Shown piece by piece: positions 17,918-27,756 of a stretch of DNA of 64,000 nt (positions are counted from its first letter, which is position 1; every line of letters starts with the position of its first letter). The stretch is from Gammaproteobacteria bacterium. GTDB lineage: Bacteria; Pseudomonadota; Gammaproteobacteria; Enterobacterales; Alteromonadaceae. A program made the translations under genes and the position numbers. Where the stretch lies: the NCBI GenBank assembly GCA_018825965.1, contig JAHKAA010000037.1, positions 59,883 through 123,882 on the forward strand. Reading direction: 5' to 3'. Below the pieces are notes generated by a model. That model was not told the origin of the DNA. It was given only the letters and a program-made list of their open reading frames with translations, and searched no databases.

Positions 17918-18931
17918 TTACTGACTATGTTTCATCAGTTCAACAGTGTTATCCAGCATACGGTTACTGAAACCCCACTCGTTGTCATACCAGGCCATCA
18001 CTTTGACCAGACGGCCGTTTACACGGGTTTCGCTGGCATCGAAAATAGAGGACATCGGGTTGTGGTTAAAGTCGACTGACACTAAAGGCAAATCGTTTAC
18101 CGCTAACACCTGGTTCATCGGGCTTTGTGCTGCAGCTTTGCGAATAATGTCATTGACTTCTTCTACCGTGGTATTGCGACCAGCAATAAAAGATAAATCC
18201 ACTAAAGATACATTTAAGGTCGGAACACGAACTGCTAAACCGTCAAATTTACCTTTCAGCTCAGGCACAACTAAACCTACTGCTGCAGCTGCGCCAGTCT
18301 GAGTTGGGATCATCGACATGGCGGCTGCACGGGCACGACGTACGTCAGTGTGATACACATCGCTTAAACGCTGGTCGTTGGTGTAAGCGTGAATAGTGGT
18401 CATTAAACCTGATTCAATGCCTAAGGCATCGTTTAATGGCTTAGCTATAGGAGATAAACAGTTGGTGGTGCATGAAGCGTTGGAGATGATGGTCATGTCT
18501 TTGGTGATCACATCATGGTTCACACCATAAACTACAGTCGCATCCACATCTTTAGCCGGAGCAGAGATAATCACCTTTTTAGCGCCGGCTGTTAAATGTG
18601 CACCGGCCGTCTGACGATTGGTAAAAAGGCCAGTACATTCCAGTACTACATCAATGTTCAGTTGGTCCCAAGGCAGGTTTGCCGGGCTACGCTCGCTTAA
18701 GGTTAAAATTTCATCTTTATTTACAAAAATTGCTTTGTCTGAGTGCTCTACATCAGCAAAAAAGATGCCGTGTGCCGTATCGTACTTCAGTAAATGAGCA
18801 TTAATAGCGGCATCGCCTAAATCGTTAATGGCTACAACTTTGATGTCATAATTTTTCTTTGACTCATATAAAGCGCGTAAAACGTTGCGGCCAATGCGAC
18901 CAAAACCATTAATTGCTACACGAATTGTCAT
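17918..18931 (-). CDS. gapA: Glyceraldehyde-3-phosphate dehydrogenase, type I
   Basis: Glycolytic enzyme that oxidises glyceraldehyde 3-phosphate to 1,3-bisphosphoglycerate with NAD+. The 337-residue protein has the Rossmann start [14 protein letters not shown], the NAD-preferring aspartate in AINDLGD, the catalytic cysteine in SNASCTTNC near residue 155, and the catalytic histidine in [10 protein letters not shown], plus [12 protein letters not shown] and [23 protein letters not shown] and the [10 protein letters not shown] stretch place it closer to GapB/cyanobacterial-type sequences than to enterobacterial GapA. A HexR-type palindrome lies just upstream. Confidence 0.96.
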   Translation of the reverse strand: MTIRVAINGFGRIGRNVLRALYESKKNYDIKVVAINDLGDAAINAHLLKYDTAHGIFFADVEHSDKAIFVNKDEILTLSERSPANLPWDQLNIDVVLECTGLFTNRQTAGAHLTAGAKKVIISAPAKDVDATVVYGVNHDVITKDMTIISNASCTTNCLSPIAKPLNDALGIESGLMTTIHAYTNDQRLSDVYHTDVRRARAAAMSMIPTQTGAAAAVGLVVPELKGKFDGLAVRVPTLNVSLVDLSFIAGRNTTVEEVNDIIRKAAAQSPMNQVLAVNDLPLVSVDFNHNPMSSIFDASETRVNGRLVKVMAWYDNEWGFSNRMLDNTVELMKHSQ

Positions 18932-18959
18932 AACCTACCCTCAGACTGTAATTTAATTC

Positions 18960-18974
18960 TGTAATAAAATTACA
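18960..18974. promoter_or_regulatory. HexR-type operator between gapA and malQ
   Basis: TGTAATAAAATTACA is a perfect palindrome (TGTAAT-N3-ATTACA) matching the gammaproteobacterial HexR consensus TGTAATTAAATTACA. It is preceded by a half-matching copy, TGTAATTTAATTC, at 18947-18959. It lies 29 bases before the gapA start codon and in the shared region with divergent malQ. HexR is known to sense KDPG and control central carbohydrate genes including gap; its role here is inferred. Confidence 0.75.
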
Positions 18975-19116
18975 TTTTTTGTCATTCTTTTCAAGTGCAA
19001 AAAAGTTATGCATTCGTATTTTCTTAATCCGGGTCTTGAATCTGGAGTAGACTGTGGTAGTTAATTTTCCCTAACCATTTACTTTTGTGAGCAAAAAGCC
19101 GGTCGCTGGAGCCTTT

Positions 19117-21300
19117 ATGGACAAACAATTACTTTCTGATCTGATTGCCTTCACAGGCATAGAAACACAATTTACCGACGCATGGGGCAATCAATCAGAA
19201 GTCGCAGAGCAAAACTTATTAACTTTATTGGCAGCCCAGGGTTTTGCTGTGGATAATGACGCCCTTGCCCGTGAGCAATTAGTGGAACGTCAACAAGACC
19301 ATTGGGAGCAGTTATTGGATCCGGTCTCGGTGCAAAAAGCCGGGCAGGATACACAGATCCAACTGAAGTTACCTATAGTGCTCGCCAATACCGCTTTAGA
19401 GCTGGTACTGACCACTGAGCAGGGCAAAACACATCACTTTTCCGTCACAGCAACAGAAGATGCAGACTTAAATCAGGTGATGGTATTTGATGGTGAAGAA
19501 TATCAACAATATCAATGGACTTTGCCAGTTCTGCTGGAGCAGGGTTACCACAGTTTAAGCCTGACTATAGGCGAGCTGGACTTTGTGCAATCGCTGATCA
19601 TTACCCCATCCAGTTGTTTCCAGCCTGCAGAGTTTAAAAAACAAAAGCAGTGGGGCGTATCAGTCCAGTTGTATTGTGTACGTTCAGAGCAAAACTGGGG
19701 TGTGGGTGATTTTGCCGATCTGCGGTATCTGCTTGGCCATTTAGCCAGACAAGGCGCTGACTTTGTTGGCTTAAACCCTATTCATGCGCTGTATCCTGCT
19801 ATGCCTGAATCAGCCAGTCCTTATAGCCCTTCCTCTCGTCGCTGGCTAAATATTATTTATTTAGCTGTGCCGGAAATGCTTGGTTATGAGCAATGTCAGC
19901 AAGTCAAACAACTGGTCAGTGCGCCAGGATTTAAGCAACAACTCGAAGCTGCCCGTGCAGCGGACTGGGTGGATTACACTGCTGTGACCCGTTTGAAGCT
20001 GCCTGTGTTAAAGGCATTGTACCAATGGTTTACTGAGCATCAGGCTGAACATCCTGAACTTGTGCAGGCATTTTCTGTATTTAAACAACAATCTGGTGAA
20101 AGTTTATTACAGTTGGCGCTTTACGATGCAATTCATGCCCATTTGATCCAAAAAGACAGCCATGCATGGGGCTGGCCTGTGTGGCCAGAAGCCTGGCAAA
20201 GACCTGATAGTGAAGAAGTCCTGGCTTTTGCCAAAGAGCAGGCGCATGAACTGGATTTTTATTGTTATCTGCAATTTATTGCCCGTGAACAGCTGGCTAA
20301 AGCTCAGGCTTTTGCCAAAGAGCAGGGCATGTTATTGGGTTTATACCGTGATTTAGCTGTAGGTGTCAGTGAAGCCTCTACTGAAATCTGGGGCAACCCG
20401 GAGTTGTATTGCCGTGATGCCAGCGTAGGGGCTCCCCCTGATATTTTAGGACCTAAAGGCCAGAATTGGGGCTTGCCTCCTATGCTGCCTTACCAGATGT
20501 TCCAGCAAGCCTATCAGCCTATGATCGACTTGTTCCGCGCTAATATGCAAAATTCAGGTGCTTTGCGTATTGACCACGTGATGGCGTTGTTGCGGTTGTG
20601 GTGGGTGCCTAAAGGCGCACAAAGTGCAGGGGAAGGTGCTTATATCTATTATCCAATTCAGGATCTGTTAGGTATTTTAGCCCTTGAGTCGCAGCGCCAT
20701 CAGGTGGTGGTGATAGGGGAAGACTTAGGCACAGTACCGGATGGCATTCGTGAAATACTGGCTGAATACGGCATGTATTCCTACCGGGTATTTTTCTTTG
20801 AAAAAGCCGGAGATGGGGGTTTTGTCTCACCAGTGCATTATCCGGTGCAGGCGATGGCTACGTTGACGACCCATGACATGCCAACCTTAATAGGCTACTG
20901 GCATTGTGGTGATTTGAACTTAGGTAAAACAGTAGGTTTGTATCAGGATCATCAGTTACCGGCTTTGTTCCAGTCCCGCCATGAAGACAAGCAAAAGATT
21001 TTAGATTCTTTGCATGGGCATCAGATGCTGGACCCGAACTTTAGCCACAATGTCGATCAGGTGGGAATGAGCACAGAACTGAGTCATGCCATTCAGCGCC
21101 ATGTAGCTAATGGTTCCAGTCAGTTGTTGTGTTTGCAACTGGAAGACTGGATGGAAATGACAGAGCCTGTAAATATTCCGGGTACCAGTGATGAATACCC
21201 GAACTGGCGACGCAAATTGTCCATGACGCTGGAGCAACTGGCAGAGCAACAGAAGGTGAATCAGTTGCTGCAGGAACTGACCCGTTTGCGCCGCAGCTAA
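19117..21300 (+). CDS. malQ: 4-alpha-glucanotransferase (amylomaltase)
   Basis: Cytoplasmic GH77 enzyme that disproportionates maltodextrins, making longer glucans and glucose. I start at the ATG at 19117, which has GGAG 5 bases upstream (727 residues); the frame also has a GTG at 19087 with no ribosome site. An N-terminal beta-domain region is followed by the GH77 barrel: YSPSSRRWLNIIYL, the nucleophile aspartate in LRIDHVMALLRLWWVP, the acid/base in VVIGEDLGTVP, and LTTHDMPTL. It precedes glgB-glgX, so the three form a glycogen/maltodextrin group, but no glgA, glgC, glgP or mal regulator is in the window. Confidence 0.95.
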   Translation: MDKQLLSDLIAFTGIETQFTDAWGNQSEVAEQNLLTLLAAQGFAVDNDALAREQLVERQQDHWEQLLDPVSVQKAGQDTQIQLKLPIVLANTALELVLTTEQGKTHHFSVTATEDADLNQVMVFDGEEYQQYQWTLPVLLEQGYHSLSLTIGELDFVQSLIITPSSCFQPAEFKKQKQWGVSVQLYCVRSEQNWGVGDFADLRYLLGHLARQGADFVGLNPIHALYPAMPESASPYSPSSRRWLNIIYLAVPEMLGYEQCQQVKQLVSAPGFKQQLEAARAADWVDYTAVTRLKLPVLKALYQWFTEHQAEHPELVQAFSVFKQQSGESLLQLALYDAIHAHLIQKDSHAWGWPVWPEAWQRPDSEEVLAFAKEQAHELDFYCYLQFIAREQLAKAQAFAKEQGMLLGLYRDLAVGVSEASTEIWGNPELYCRDASVGAPPDILGPKGQNWGLPPMLPYQMFQQAYQPMIDLFRANMQNSGALRIDHVMALLRLWWVPKGAQSAGEGAYIYYPIQDLLGILALESQRHQVVVIGEDLGTVPDGIREILAEYGMYSYRVFFFEKAGDGGFVSPVHYPVQAMATLTTHDMPTLIGYWHCGDLNLGKTVGLYQDHQLPALFQSRHEDKQKILDSLHGHQMLDPNFSHNVDQVGMSTELSHAIQRHVANGSSQLLCLQLEDWMEMTEPVNIPGTSDEYPNWRRKLSMTLEQLAEQQKVNQLLQELTRLRRS

Positions 21301-21324
21301 GGGGCTTTTTGCAGGAGATAAAAG

Positions 21325-21362
21325 CCGCAAAAAAGCTTCAGAGCTGCGGCTTCGTTTCACTC
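21325..21362 (+). terminator. Possible terminator after malQ
   Basis: AGCCGCA and TGCGGCT pair as a 7-bp stem around a 15-base loop, followed by TCGTTT. The loop is long and the T-tract weak, so this is tentative. Confidence 0.4.
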
Positions 21363-21451
21363 ACTAAGAAAACTGTCATCACCTCATGGCAGTTTTAGTG
21401 TAATTTGTTATCTTAGAAACCAAGACGGTAAAAAAATCAAAAGGATAGTTC

Positions 21452-23629
21452 ATGTCCCTAACTCAGTTAGCTTCTGCCAGTTGCTCTTCTCCCTTTTCTG
21501 TATTGTCCTGGCAGAAGGGGACAAGTAAAGGTTTAATGATCCGCGCTTATTTACCTGACGCAGCCAAGGTGGAAGTTTTTGATTTTGCCAGCCGCAAATC
21601 TTTAGGTGTGATGACGGCAGGTCCAGCATTACATGGTTTATTTGAGCTGGAGTTACCGACAAAACGTAAAACCAGCTCTTACTATTTTCAGATAGAAACG
21701 CCTCATCATCATAGTTATAGCTTGATTGACCCTTATCAGTTTCAGGATGAAGCCTACTACGCTGTGCATTTTGTCAGCAGTAAGCCGGAGAACCTGTATA
21801 AACAGCTGGGTGCCCAGTTAGTTGAACTCACTCTGGGTAAAAAGAAACTGAATGCAACCCGTTTTGCCGTGTTTGCGCCTAATGCGTCCAGTGTCAGCCT
21901 GATTGGTGACATGAATCAATGGGATGGTCGTCGCCATCCGATGCAGCGCACTGAATGTGGCCATTGGGTCCTGGTGATGCCGGAAGTGGGCGCTGGTGTG
22001 CGTTATAAATTTGAAATCAAAGATGCTTTTGGTAACTTGTTGCCACACAAAGCCGATCCGTTGGCTTTTGCCGCTGAACAGTATCCGTCTCATGCTTCTT
22101 TGGTGTATGACCACAGCAAATACCAGTGGCAGGATCAGCAATGGCAGGAGCGTCATTTTGACCCCTATCATCAGCCGATGAGTATTTATGAGTTGCATCC
22201 AGGGTCGTGGAAACACAATCAGCATGGCGAGCCTCTGAGCTACAACGAACTGGCGCTTGAACTTATTCCTTATGTGCTGGATATGGGCTACACCCATATT
22301 GAATTACTCCCTGTGATGGAGCATCCGTATTCAGGCTCCTGGGGTTACCAGCCTTTGGGCTTATTTGCCGCAACGTCACGTTTTGGCACCCCCGATCAAT
22401 TCAAAGCTTTTGTTGATGCCTGCCATCAGGCCGGTATAGGCGTGATTTTAGATTGGGTTCCGGCACATTTCCCTGAAGATGCGCATGGCCTGGCTCGTTT
22501 TGATGGCAGCCATTTATACGAATACGAAGATCCACGTCGTGGTTGGCATCCGGACTGGAATTCCTGCATTTACGACTACGGCAAAGACCCGGTGCGACAG
22601 TTTTTAGTCGCCAGTGCTTTGTTCTGGCTGGATTATTTCCATATTGACGCGCTGAGGGTGGATGCAGTGGCTTCTATGCTGTATCTGGATTATTCCCGCC
22701 GCGAAGGCGAATGGGTGCCTAATATAGATGGCGGCAATCACAATTATGAAGCGATCAGTTTATTGCGCTGGCTGAATAATGAAGTGTACAGTCAGTATCC
22801 TAAAGCCATGATGATTGCTGAAGAGTCGACTTCTTTTAACGGCGTCACCCGGCCTGTGGATTTGGGCGGTTTGGGTTTTGGTTTTAAATGGAATATGGGC
22901 TGGATGAATGACAGCCTGCGTTATATCAGCAAAGATCCGGCTTATCGTAAGTTTCACCATAACGATTTGACGTTCTCTATGGTGTATGCCTTTAACGAAA
23001 ACTTTATTTTGCCTTTATCCCATGACGAAGTAGTGCATGGTAAAGGCAGTCTTATCAATAAAATGCCAGGTGATGAATGGCAACAAGCCGCTAATTTAAG
23101 GGCTTATTACGCTTTTATGTTTGCCCATCCGGGTAAAAAACTGAATTTTATGGGCAATGAGTTTGGTCAGGGCACTGAGTGGGATCACAATCAACAACTG
23201 CCTTGGTTCTTATTGTCTTTTGAAAAACACAAAGGCGTGCAGCAACTGTTCCGCGATTTAAACCTGACCTATAAAGCCTGTACACCACTGCATCAGTTGG
23301 ATCATGACCCACAAGGCTTCCGCTGGATTAATTATCAGGATGCGGAGCACAGTACTTTAAGTTTCTACCGAATGGACCAACAAGGTCAGGCTGTGTATGT
23401 GGTCAGTAACTTTACCCCGGTGCCCCGCAGCAGATTCTTGCTGTCTGTTGCAGAGCAGGGCGAATACGAAGTGATCCTCAACACGGACAGCGAATATTAT
23501 TGGGGCAGTAATTATCCGGTCGGTGACTATTTGCAGGCGTATCCTGCTGCTGATTTTGGTTTAAATTATAAGGTGCAACTGGATTTGCCGCCTTTGTCGA
23601 CCCTTTATCTGAGAAGAAAAATAGCGTGA
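21452..23629 (+). CDS. glgB: 1,4-alpha-glucan branching enzyme
   Basis: GH13 enzyme (725 residues) that introduces alpha-1,6 branches in glycogen. An N-terminal carbohydrate-binding/CBM48 part (RFAVFAPNASSVSLIGDMNQWDG, about 135-155) is followed by the catalytic barrel: YELHPGSWKH, YTHIELLPVMEHPYSGSWGYQ, the nucleophile in DALRVDAVASMLYLDY, the acid/base in MIAEESTSF, and LSHDEVVHGKGS, then the C-terminal beta domain. Ribosome site AAGGAT before the ATG. The stop overlaps the GTG start of glgX by 4 bases, so translation is coupled. Confidence 0.97.
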   Translation: MSLTQLASASCSSPFSVLSWQKGTSKGLMIRAYLPDAAKVEVFDFASRKSLGVMTAGPALHGLFELELPTKRKTSSYYFQIETPHHHSYSLIDPYQFQDEAYYAVHFVSSKPENLYKQLGAQLVELTLGKKKLNATRFAVFAPNASSVSLIGDMNQWDGRRHPMQRTECGHWVLVMPEVGAGVRYKFEIKDAFGNLLPHKADPLAFAAEQYPSHASLVYDHSKYQWQDQQWQERHFDPYHQPMSIYELHPGSWKHNQHGEPLSYNELALELIPYVLDMGYTHIELLPVMEHPYSGSWGYQPLGLFAATSRFGTPDQFKAFVDACHQAGIGVILDWVPAHFPEDAHGLARFDGSHLYEYEDPRRGWHPDWNSCIYDYGKDPVRQFLVASALFWLDYFHIDALRVDAVASMLYLDYSRREGEWVPNIDGGNHNYEAISLLRWLNNEVYSQYPKAMMIAEESTSFNGVTRPVDLGGLGFGFKWNMGWMNDSLRYISKDPAYRKFHHNDLTFSMVYAFNENFILPLSHDEVVHGKGSLINKMPGDEWQQAANLRAYYAFMFAHPGKKLNFMGNEFGQGTEWDHNQQLPWFLLSFEKHKGVQQLFRDLNLTYKACTPLHQLDHDPQGFRWINYQDAEHSTLSFYRMDQQGQAVYVVSNFTPVPRSRFLLSVAEQGEYEVILNTDSEYYWGSNYPVGDYLQAYPAADFGLNYKVQLDLPPLSTLYLRRKIA

Positions 23630-25677
23630 GTACAGTACCAGAGCAAAACCCTGAATGGATAAGCAGTACAGGCACTGCCTATCCTCCAGGTCCAAGTCAG
23701 ACCGGAGCACATAGCTGGAATTTTTCAGTCTACGCGCCTGATGCCTCTTCGCTCTGGTTATGTTTGTTTTGTCCCGATACTGAAGAACCTTTGGCAGAAC
23801 TTGAGTTTTTTGCCCGTACCGGCGACGTCTGGCATCTGCATGTTGAAGGCATTCAAGCTGGTACTTTGTATGGCCTGCGGGCTACAGGGGTCTGTCAGGC
23901 AAGTTCAGGCCTGGTGTTTGACCGCAACCGGCTATTAATAGACCCTTATGCCAAACAGCTGAACCGGGCTTTGGTCTGGAATGAGCGTCTGTATCAGGTT
24001 CATAGCCACTATATGGTGCCCAAAGCTGTGCTGGCATCGTCAGAGTTTGACTGGCAAAACAGTAAAAAACCCGGGATACCGCGCGAGAAAACCATTATTT
24101 ATGAAGCTCATGTTAAAGGGCTGACCAAATTGCATCCGGACCTGCCCGAAGCGCTGCGTGGTAAATACCAGGGCATGTGTCATCCTGCAGTGATCAAGCA
24201 TTTAAAAGAGTTGGGTATTACCACAGTACAACTGCTGCCTGTGGCCAGCTTTATGAGTGAACCCCGTTTAGAAAAGCTAAAGCTGACGAATTATTGGGGT
24301 TATAACCCTATTAATTTTTTTGCACCTGATGCCCGCTATCAGGTGGACGATGCTGTCACTGAGTTCAAAGAATTGGTGCGAACTTATCACCAGCATGGTT
24401 TGGAGGTTATTCTGGATGTGGTGTTTAACCATACCGCAGAGGCTGAAGATTATCGCTTAAGTTTCAGAGGCTTAGCAAACAGGCATTATTACCTGTTTGA
24501 AAATCATGCTGACATTACCGACTATCATCAAAACTGCAATTACAGCGGCTGTGGCAATACGCTGAATGTGGCCCATCCGGTTACTCAGCGGCTGGTTCTG
24601 GATGCTTTGCGTTATTGGGCAACAGAAATGCAGGTGGATGGTTTCCGCTTTGATTTGGCCGTCACTTTAGCCCGCGAACATAAACGTTTTGATGCTTACG
24701 CCACTTTTTTGCAGGTGATAGCTCAGGATCCGGTGTTAAGTCAGGTCAAGCTGATTGCTGAGCCCTGGGATTTAGGGCCTTTTGGCTATCAACTGGGACA
24801 ATTTCCGGCACATTGGTCTGAGCTGAACGACAAATGCCGTGATAGCTTTCGTTCGTTCTGGCGGCAAGACCCAGGCCAGTTGCCCCAATTTGCCACCCGC
24901 TTGCTCGGGTCCCGTGACATTTTCCAAAAACATCACAAACCTGCCTGTTGCAGCGTCAATTACATCAGTTACCACGATGGTTTTACCTTGCAGGACATGG
25001 TGTGTTATCAGGATAAACACAACTGGCTGAATGCGGAGCAAAATCGTGATGGCCATGGTCATAATTTGAGTCTGAATTATGGCGTTGAAGGACCAAGCAG
25101 TGATGTCGATATTTTGCGTAAACGATTTCAGCATAAACGTAATCTGGTCGCCAGCCTGATGCTCAGTCAGGGCATAGTGCATTGGTTGGGCGGGGACGAA
25201 CTCAGCCATACTCAGCAAGGCAACAATAATGCTTATTGTCAGGACAATGAGATGAGCTGGCTGCACTGGCAACTGGATTATCAGGCCACGCAGTTTCTGA
25301 GTTTTGTTAAAAAGATGATCCAGCTGCGCCAAAAGTTCAGTTGTTTACAGCAATTGTCTTTGCTGGACGATCAATATCAGTTGCATGGCGACAAACACCA
25401 GGTCAACTGGTATCTGGCGGATGGCAGCCTAAAACAAGATGAAGACTGGACAGATCCGTACAAAACCAACTGTGTTTTTGTTATTGAGCATTTAAAAGAT
25501 CATCAGGCCATGCTGGTCATTATTAACGCCAGCGATCATCCGCTGCAGGTCGAATTACCGAAAAAAAGTTGGCAGTTGCTGTTGGATACTCAGTTTGAAA
25601 CAGGCGAGATGCTGGAAAAAGCAGCAACCAGAACCCGTTATCTGCAGAGTGAACGATCTTTATCCATCTGGACCTGA
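23626..25677 (+). CDS. glgX: Glycogen debranching enzyme GlgX
   Basis: GH13/isoamylase-type enzyme (683 residues) that removes short alpha-1,6 side chains of phosphorylase-trimmed glycogen. GTG start within GTGA shared with the glgB stop. An N-terminal CBM48-like domain (FSVYAPDASSLWLCLF) precedes the barrel with YEAHVKGLTKLHPDLP, VFNHTAEA, the nucleophile in DGFRFDLAVTLAR, acid/base in KLIAEPWDLGPFGYQ, and ISYHDGFTLQDMV. Together with glgB and malQ it supports glycogen remodelling. Confidence 0.95.
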   Translation: MSTVPEQNPEWISSTGTAYPPGPSQTGAHSWNFSVYAPDASSLWLCLFCPDTEEPLAELEFFARTGDVWHLHVEGIQAGTLYGLRATGVCQASSGLVFDRNRLLIDPYAKQLNRALVWNERLYQVHSHYMVPKAVLASSEFDWQNSKKPGIPREKTIIYEAHVKGLTKLHPDLPEALRGKYQGMCHPAVIKHLKELGITTVQLLPVASFMSEPRLEKLKLTNYWGYNPINFFAPDARYQVDDAVTEFKELVRTYHQHGLEVILDVVFNHTAEAEDYRLSFRGLANRHYYLFENHADITDYHQNCNYSGCGNTLNVAHPVTQRLVLDALRYWATEMQVDGFRFDLAVTLAREHKRFDAYATFLQVIAQDPVLSQVKLIAEPWDLGPFGYQLGQFPAHWSELNDKCRDSFRSFWRQDPGQLPQFATRLLGSRDIFQKHHKPACCSVNYISYHDGFTLQDMVCYQDKHNWLNAEQNRDGHGHNLSLNYGVEGPSSDVDILRKRFQHKRNLVASLMLSQGIVHWLGGDELSHTQQGNNNAYCQDNEMSWLHWQLDYQATQFLSFVKKMIQLRQKFSCLQQLSLLDDQYQLHGDKHQVNWYLADGSLKQDEDWTDPYKTNCVFVIEHLKDHQAMLVIINASDHPLQVELPKKSWQLLLDTQFETGEMLEKAATRTRYLQSERSLSIWT

Positions 25678-25766
25678 GTTTTTTCAGTTGAGCTTTTTCT
25701 TTATCCACAGTTTTCCAGTATAATCGCGGCCACTTTTGCAGTGCCGGATTTTAAAAGGAAAATCAA

Positions 25767-27296
25767 ATGTCTGAGACATCCGTATTATGTGATATAGGTT
25801 TTGTCGGCGCAGGTGTAATGGGGAAGAACCTCATTTTGAATCTGGCTGATCACGGTTATCGGGTTGCCGCTTTTGATTTAGACCATAAAAAACTGGAAGC
25901 TGTTATAGCGCAGGACAAGGCCGAGCGGGGCGACAAACCGGCCCGCGTGATCAGCTGCAGCTCTTATACAGAACTTCTGTCGCGTTTATCTTCTCCTCAC
26001 TTAGTTATTTTATCTGTGCCAGCCGGCAAACCTGTCGATGATGTCTGTTTAAAACTGATTGACGCAGGTATCCAGGCGGACGATATCATTGTCGATACAG
26101 GGAATAGTCTGTGGACTGACACAGTACGTCGTGAAAAACATTACGAAGGGAAATTTATTTTCTTCAGCACTGCAGTTTCTGGTGGTGAAGTGGGCGCCCG
26201 TTTTGGTCCGTCCCTGATGCCAAGTGGTGATCCATACGCCTGGACTCGTATTGAGCCTATCTGGCGTGCTATTGCCGCTAAAGTGGATCCTGCCACAGGT
26301 CGTCCGCTTGAGCGCCATGAACCGGGCAACCCTGTGACTGAAGGCGAACCTTGTGCCACCTATATTGGGCCGGGCGGCTCAGGTCATTACGTCAAAATGG
26401 TACACAATGGCATCGAATACGCTGATATGCAGCTGATTTGTGAAGTCTATCAGGTGATGCGTGACGCACTGGGCATGAGTGCAGAGCAGGTGTCTAAGGT
26501 ATTTAAAGAGTGGAATCAGGGCATTTTAAATAGCTACCTGATGGAGATCAGTGCAGAAGTGCTGGCCACTAAAGATTCAGAAACAGGTTTACCTTTGGTG
26601 GACGTGATTCTGGATAAAGCTGGCCAGAAGGGGACAGGTCTCTGGACTGCGGTCAGTAGTCTGGAGTTAGGTTGCCCTGCACCTACTATAGCTGAAGCTG
26701 TATTTGCCCGGTCCATGTCAACCTTAAAAGATCAGCGTGTGCTGGCTTCTACTTTGCTGGCAGGTCCGGTGCGCGAGCATTGCACCAGCCAAAGCGCAGA
26801 GCTGATGATTAAGCAACTGCATGATGCGCTCTACTGCGCCAAAATCTGTGTCTATGCTCAGGGGTTTGACTTAATGAAAACCGCGGCTGCAGAACACGGC
26901 TGGCAGCTGAATTTTGCCGAAATTGCCAAGATCTGGCGGGCAGGCTGTATTATCCGCGCTGTGTTTTTACAGTCTATTACTGACGCTTATGAACGTAATG
27001 ACGATTTACAGAATGTATTGCTGGACCCGTTTTTTGCAAAACAAATCTCTGTGAATCAGATGAACTGGCGCCGTGCTGTCGCCGAAGCTGCCATGACGGG
27101 TATTCCTGTGTCTGCATTAAGTTCTGCATTGAGTTATTACGACTCGTACCGCACCGCGGTCTTGCCTGCTAATCTGCTGCAAGGACAACGGGATTACTTT
27201 GGCGCTCATACCTTTGAGCGTACAGATAAAGCCAAAGGCAAAACTTTTCATGTCGACTGGAGTCATAACGACAGGCCGATGCAAAAAATAAAGTAA
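25767..27296 (+). CDS. gnd: 6-phosphogluconate dehydrogenase (decarboxylating)
   Basis: Oxidative pentose-phosphate enzyme converting 6-phosphogluconate to ribulose 5-phosphate, CO2 and NADPH. Rossmann motif GFVGAGVMGKNLILNLADHGY, substrate site FSTAVSGGEVGARFGPS, and catalytic KMVHNGIEYADMQ. At 509 residues it is about 30-40 longer than the common 468-482. Part of the excess is a stretch around residue 175 (ATGRPLERHEPGNPVTEG) inserted just before GEPCATYIGPGG. Good ribosome site (AAAAGGAAAA). Followed by a terminator. Confidence 0.95.
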   Translation: MSETSVLCDIGFVGAGVMGKNLILNLADHGYRVAAFDLDHKKLEAVIAQDKAERGDKPARVISCSSYTELLSRLSSPHLVILSVPAGKPVDDVCLKLIDAGIQADDIIVDTGNSLWTDTVRREKHYEGKFIFFSTAVSGGEVGARFGPSLMPSGDPYAWTRIEPIWRAIAAKVDPATGRPLERHEPGNPVTEGEPCATYIGPGGSGHYVKMVHNGIEYADMQLICEVYQVMRDALGMSAEQVSKVFKEWNQGILNSYLMEISAEVLATKDSETGLPLVDVILDKAGQKGTGLWTAVSSLELGCPAPTIAEAVFARSMSTLKDQRVLASTLLAGPVREHCTSQSAELMIKQLHDALYCAKICVYAQGFDLMKTAAAEHGWQLNFAEIAKIWRAGCIIRAVFLQSITDAYERNDDLQNVLLDPFFAKQISVNQMNWRRAVAEAAMTGIPVSALSSALSYYDSYRTAVLPANLLQGQRDYFGAHTFERTDKAKGKTFHVDWSHNDRPMQKIK

Positions 27297-27303
27297 GTCA
27301 GGT

Positions 27304-27331
27304 AAAAAAAGCTCCATTCGGAGCTTTTTTT
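27304..27331 (+). terminator. Rho-independent terminator after gnd
   Basis: AAAAAAAGCTCC-ATTC-GGAGCTTTTTTT: GC stem with A-tract and T-tract flanks, 8 bases after the gnd stop and 27 bases before the msrB start. Confidence 0.9.
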
Positions 27332-27357
27332 AACGGGTCGACAGCCAGGAGGAGCGA

Positions 27358-27756
27358 ATGAATAAAACTGAGCAAGAGTGGCGCGAACAGCTCACGGATG
27401 AACAGTACAGAGTGACACGACAAAAGGGCACTGAATACCCTTTTAGCGGCACTCTGTTGCATAACAAAGACACAGGCTGTTACCACTGCGTCTGTTGCCG
27501 GCAGCCGTTGTTTGATTCAGCAGATAAGTTTGATTCAGGCTGTGGCTGGCCTTCATTCAGTAAAGCCATCGAAGGGCAGGTCAAATACGAAAGGGATCTA
27601 TCCCATGGTATGAACCGGATTGAGATTTTATGCCAAGAGTGTGATGCACATTTAGGCCATGTCTTTGATGATGGCCCTGCACCCACAGGGCAACGTTATT
27701 GCGTGAACTCAGTGTCTTTGCTGTTTAACCCGCAGGTTCAAATTTCGGCGGAGTAA
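27358..27756 (+). CDS. msrB: Peptide-methionine (R)-S-oxide reductase MsrB
   Basis: Thioredoxin-linked repair enzyme (132 residues) that reduces methionine-R-sulfoxide in proteins. It has the zinc-binding pairs CVCC and CQEC, the [12 protein letters not shown] substrate region, [23 protein letters not shown] with the catalytic cysteine, and the expected length. A strong AGGAGG site precedes the ATG. The last 32 bases overlap the convergent lipoprotein gene. MsrB, gap, yeaD and DUF1315 (yeaC) are also neighbours in E. coli. Confidence 0.96.
   Translation: MNKTEQEWREQLTDEQYRVTRQKGTEYPFSGTLLHNKDTGCYHCVCCRQPLFDSADKFDSGCGWPSFSKAIEGQVKYERDLSHGMNRIEILCQECDAHLGHVFDDGPAPTGQRYCVNSVSLLFNPQVQISAE

Noticed and set aside
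24772..25332. 186-residue minus-strand frame within glgX
   Set aside because: Antisense shadow of the conserved catalytic region of glgX.
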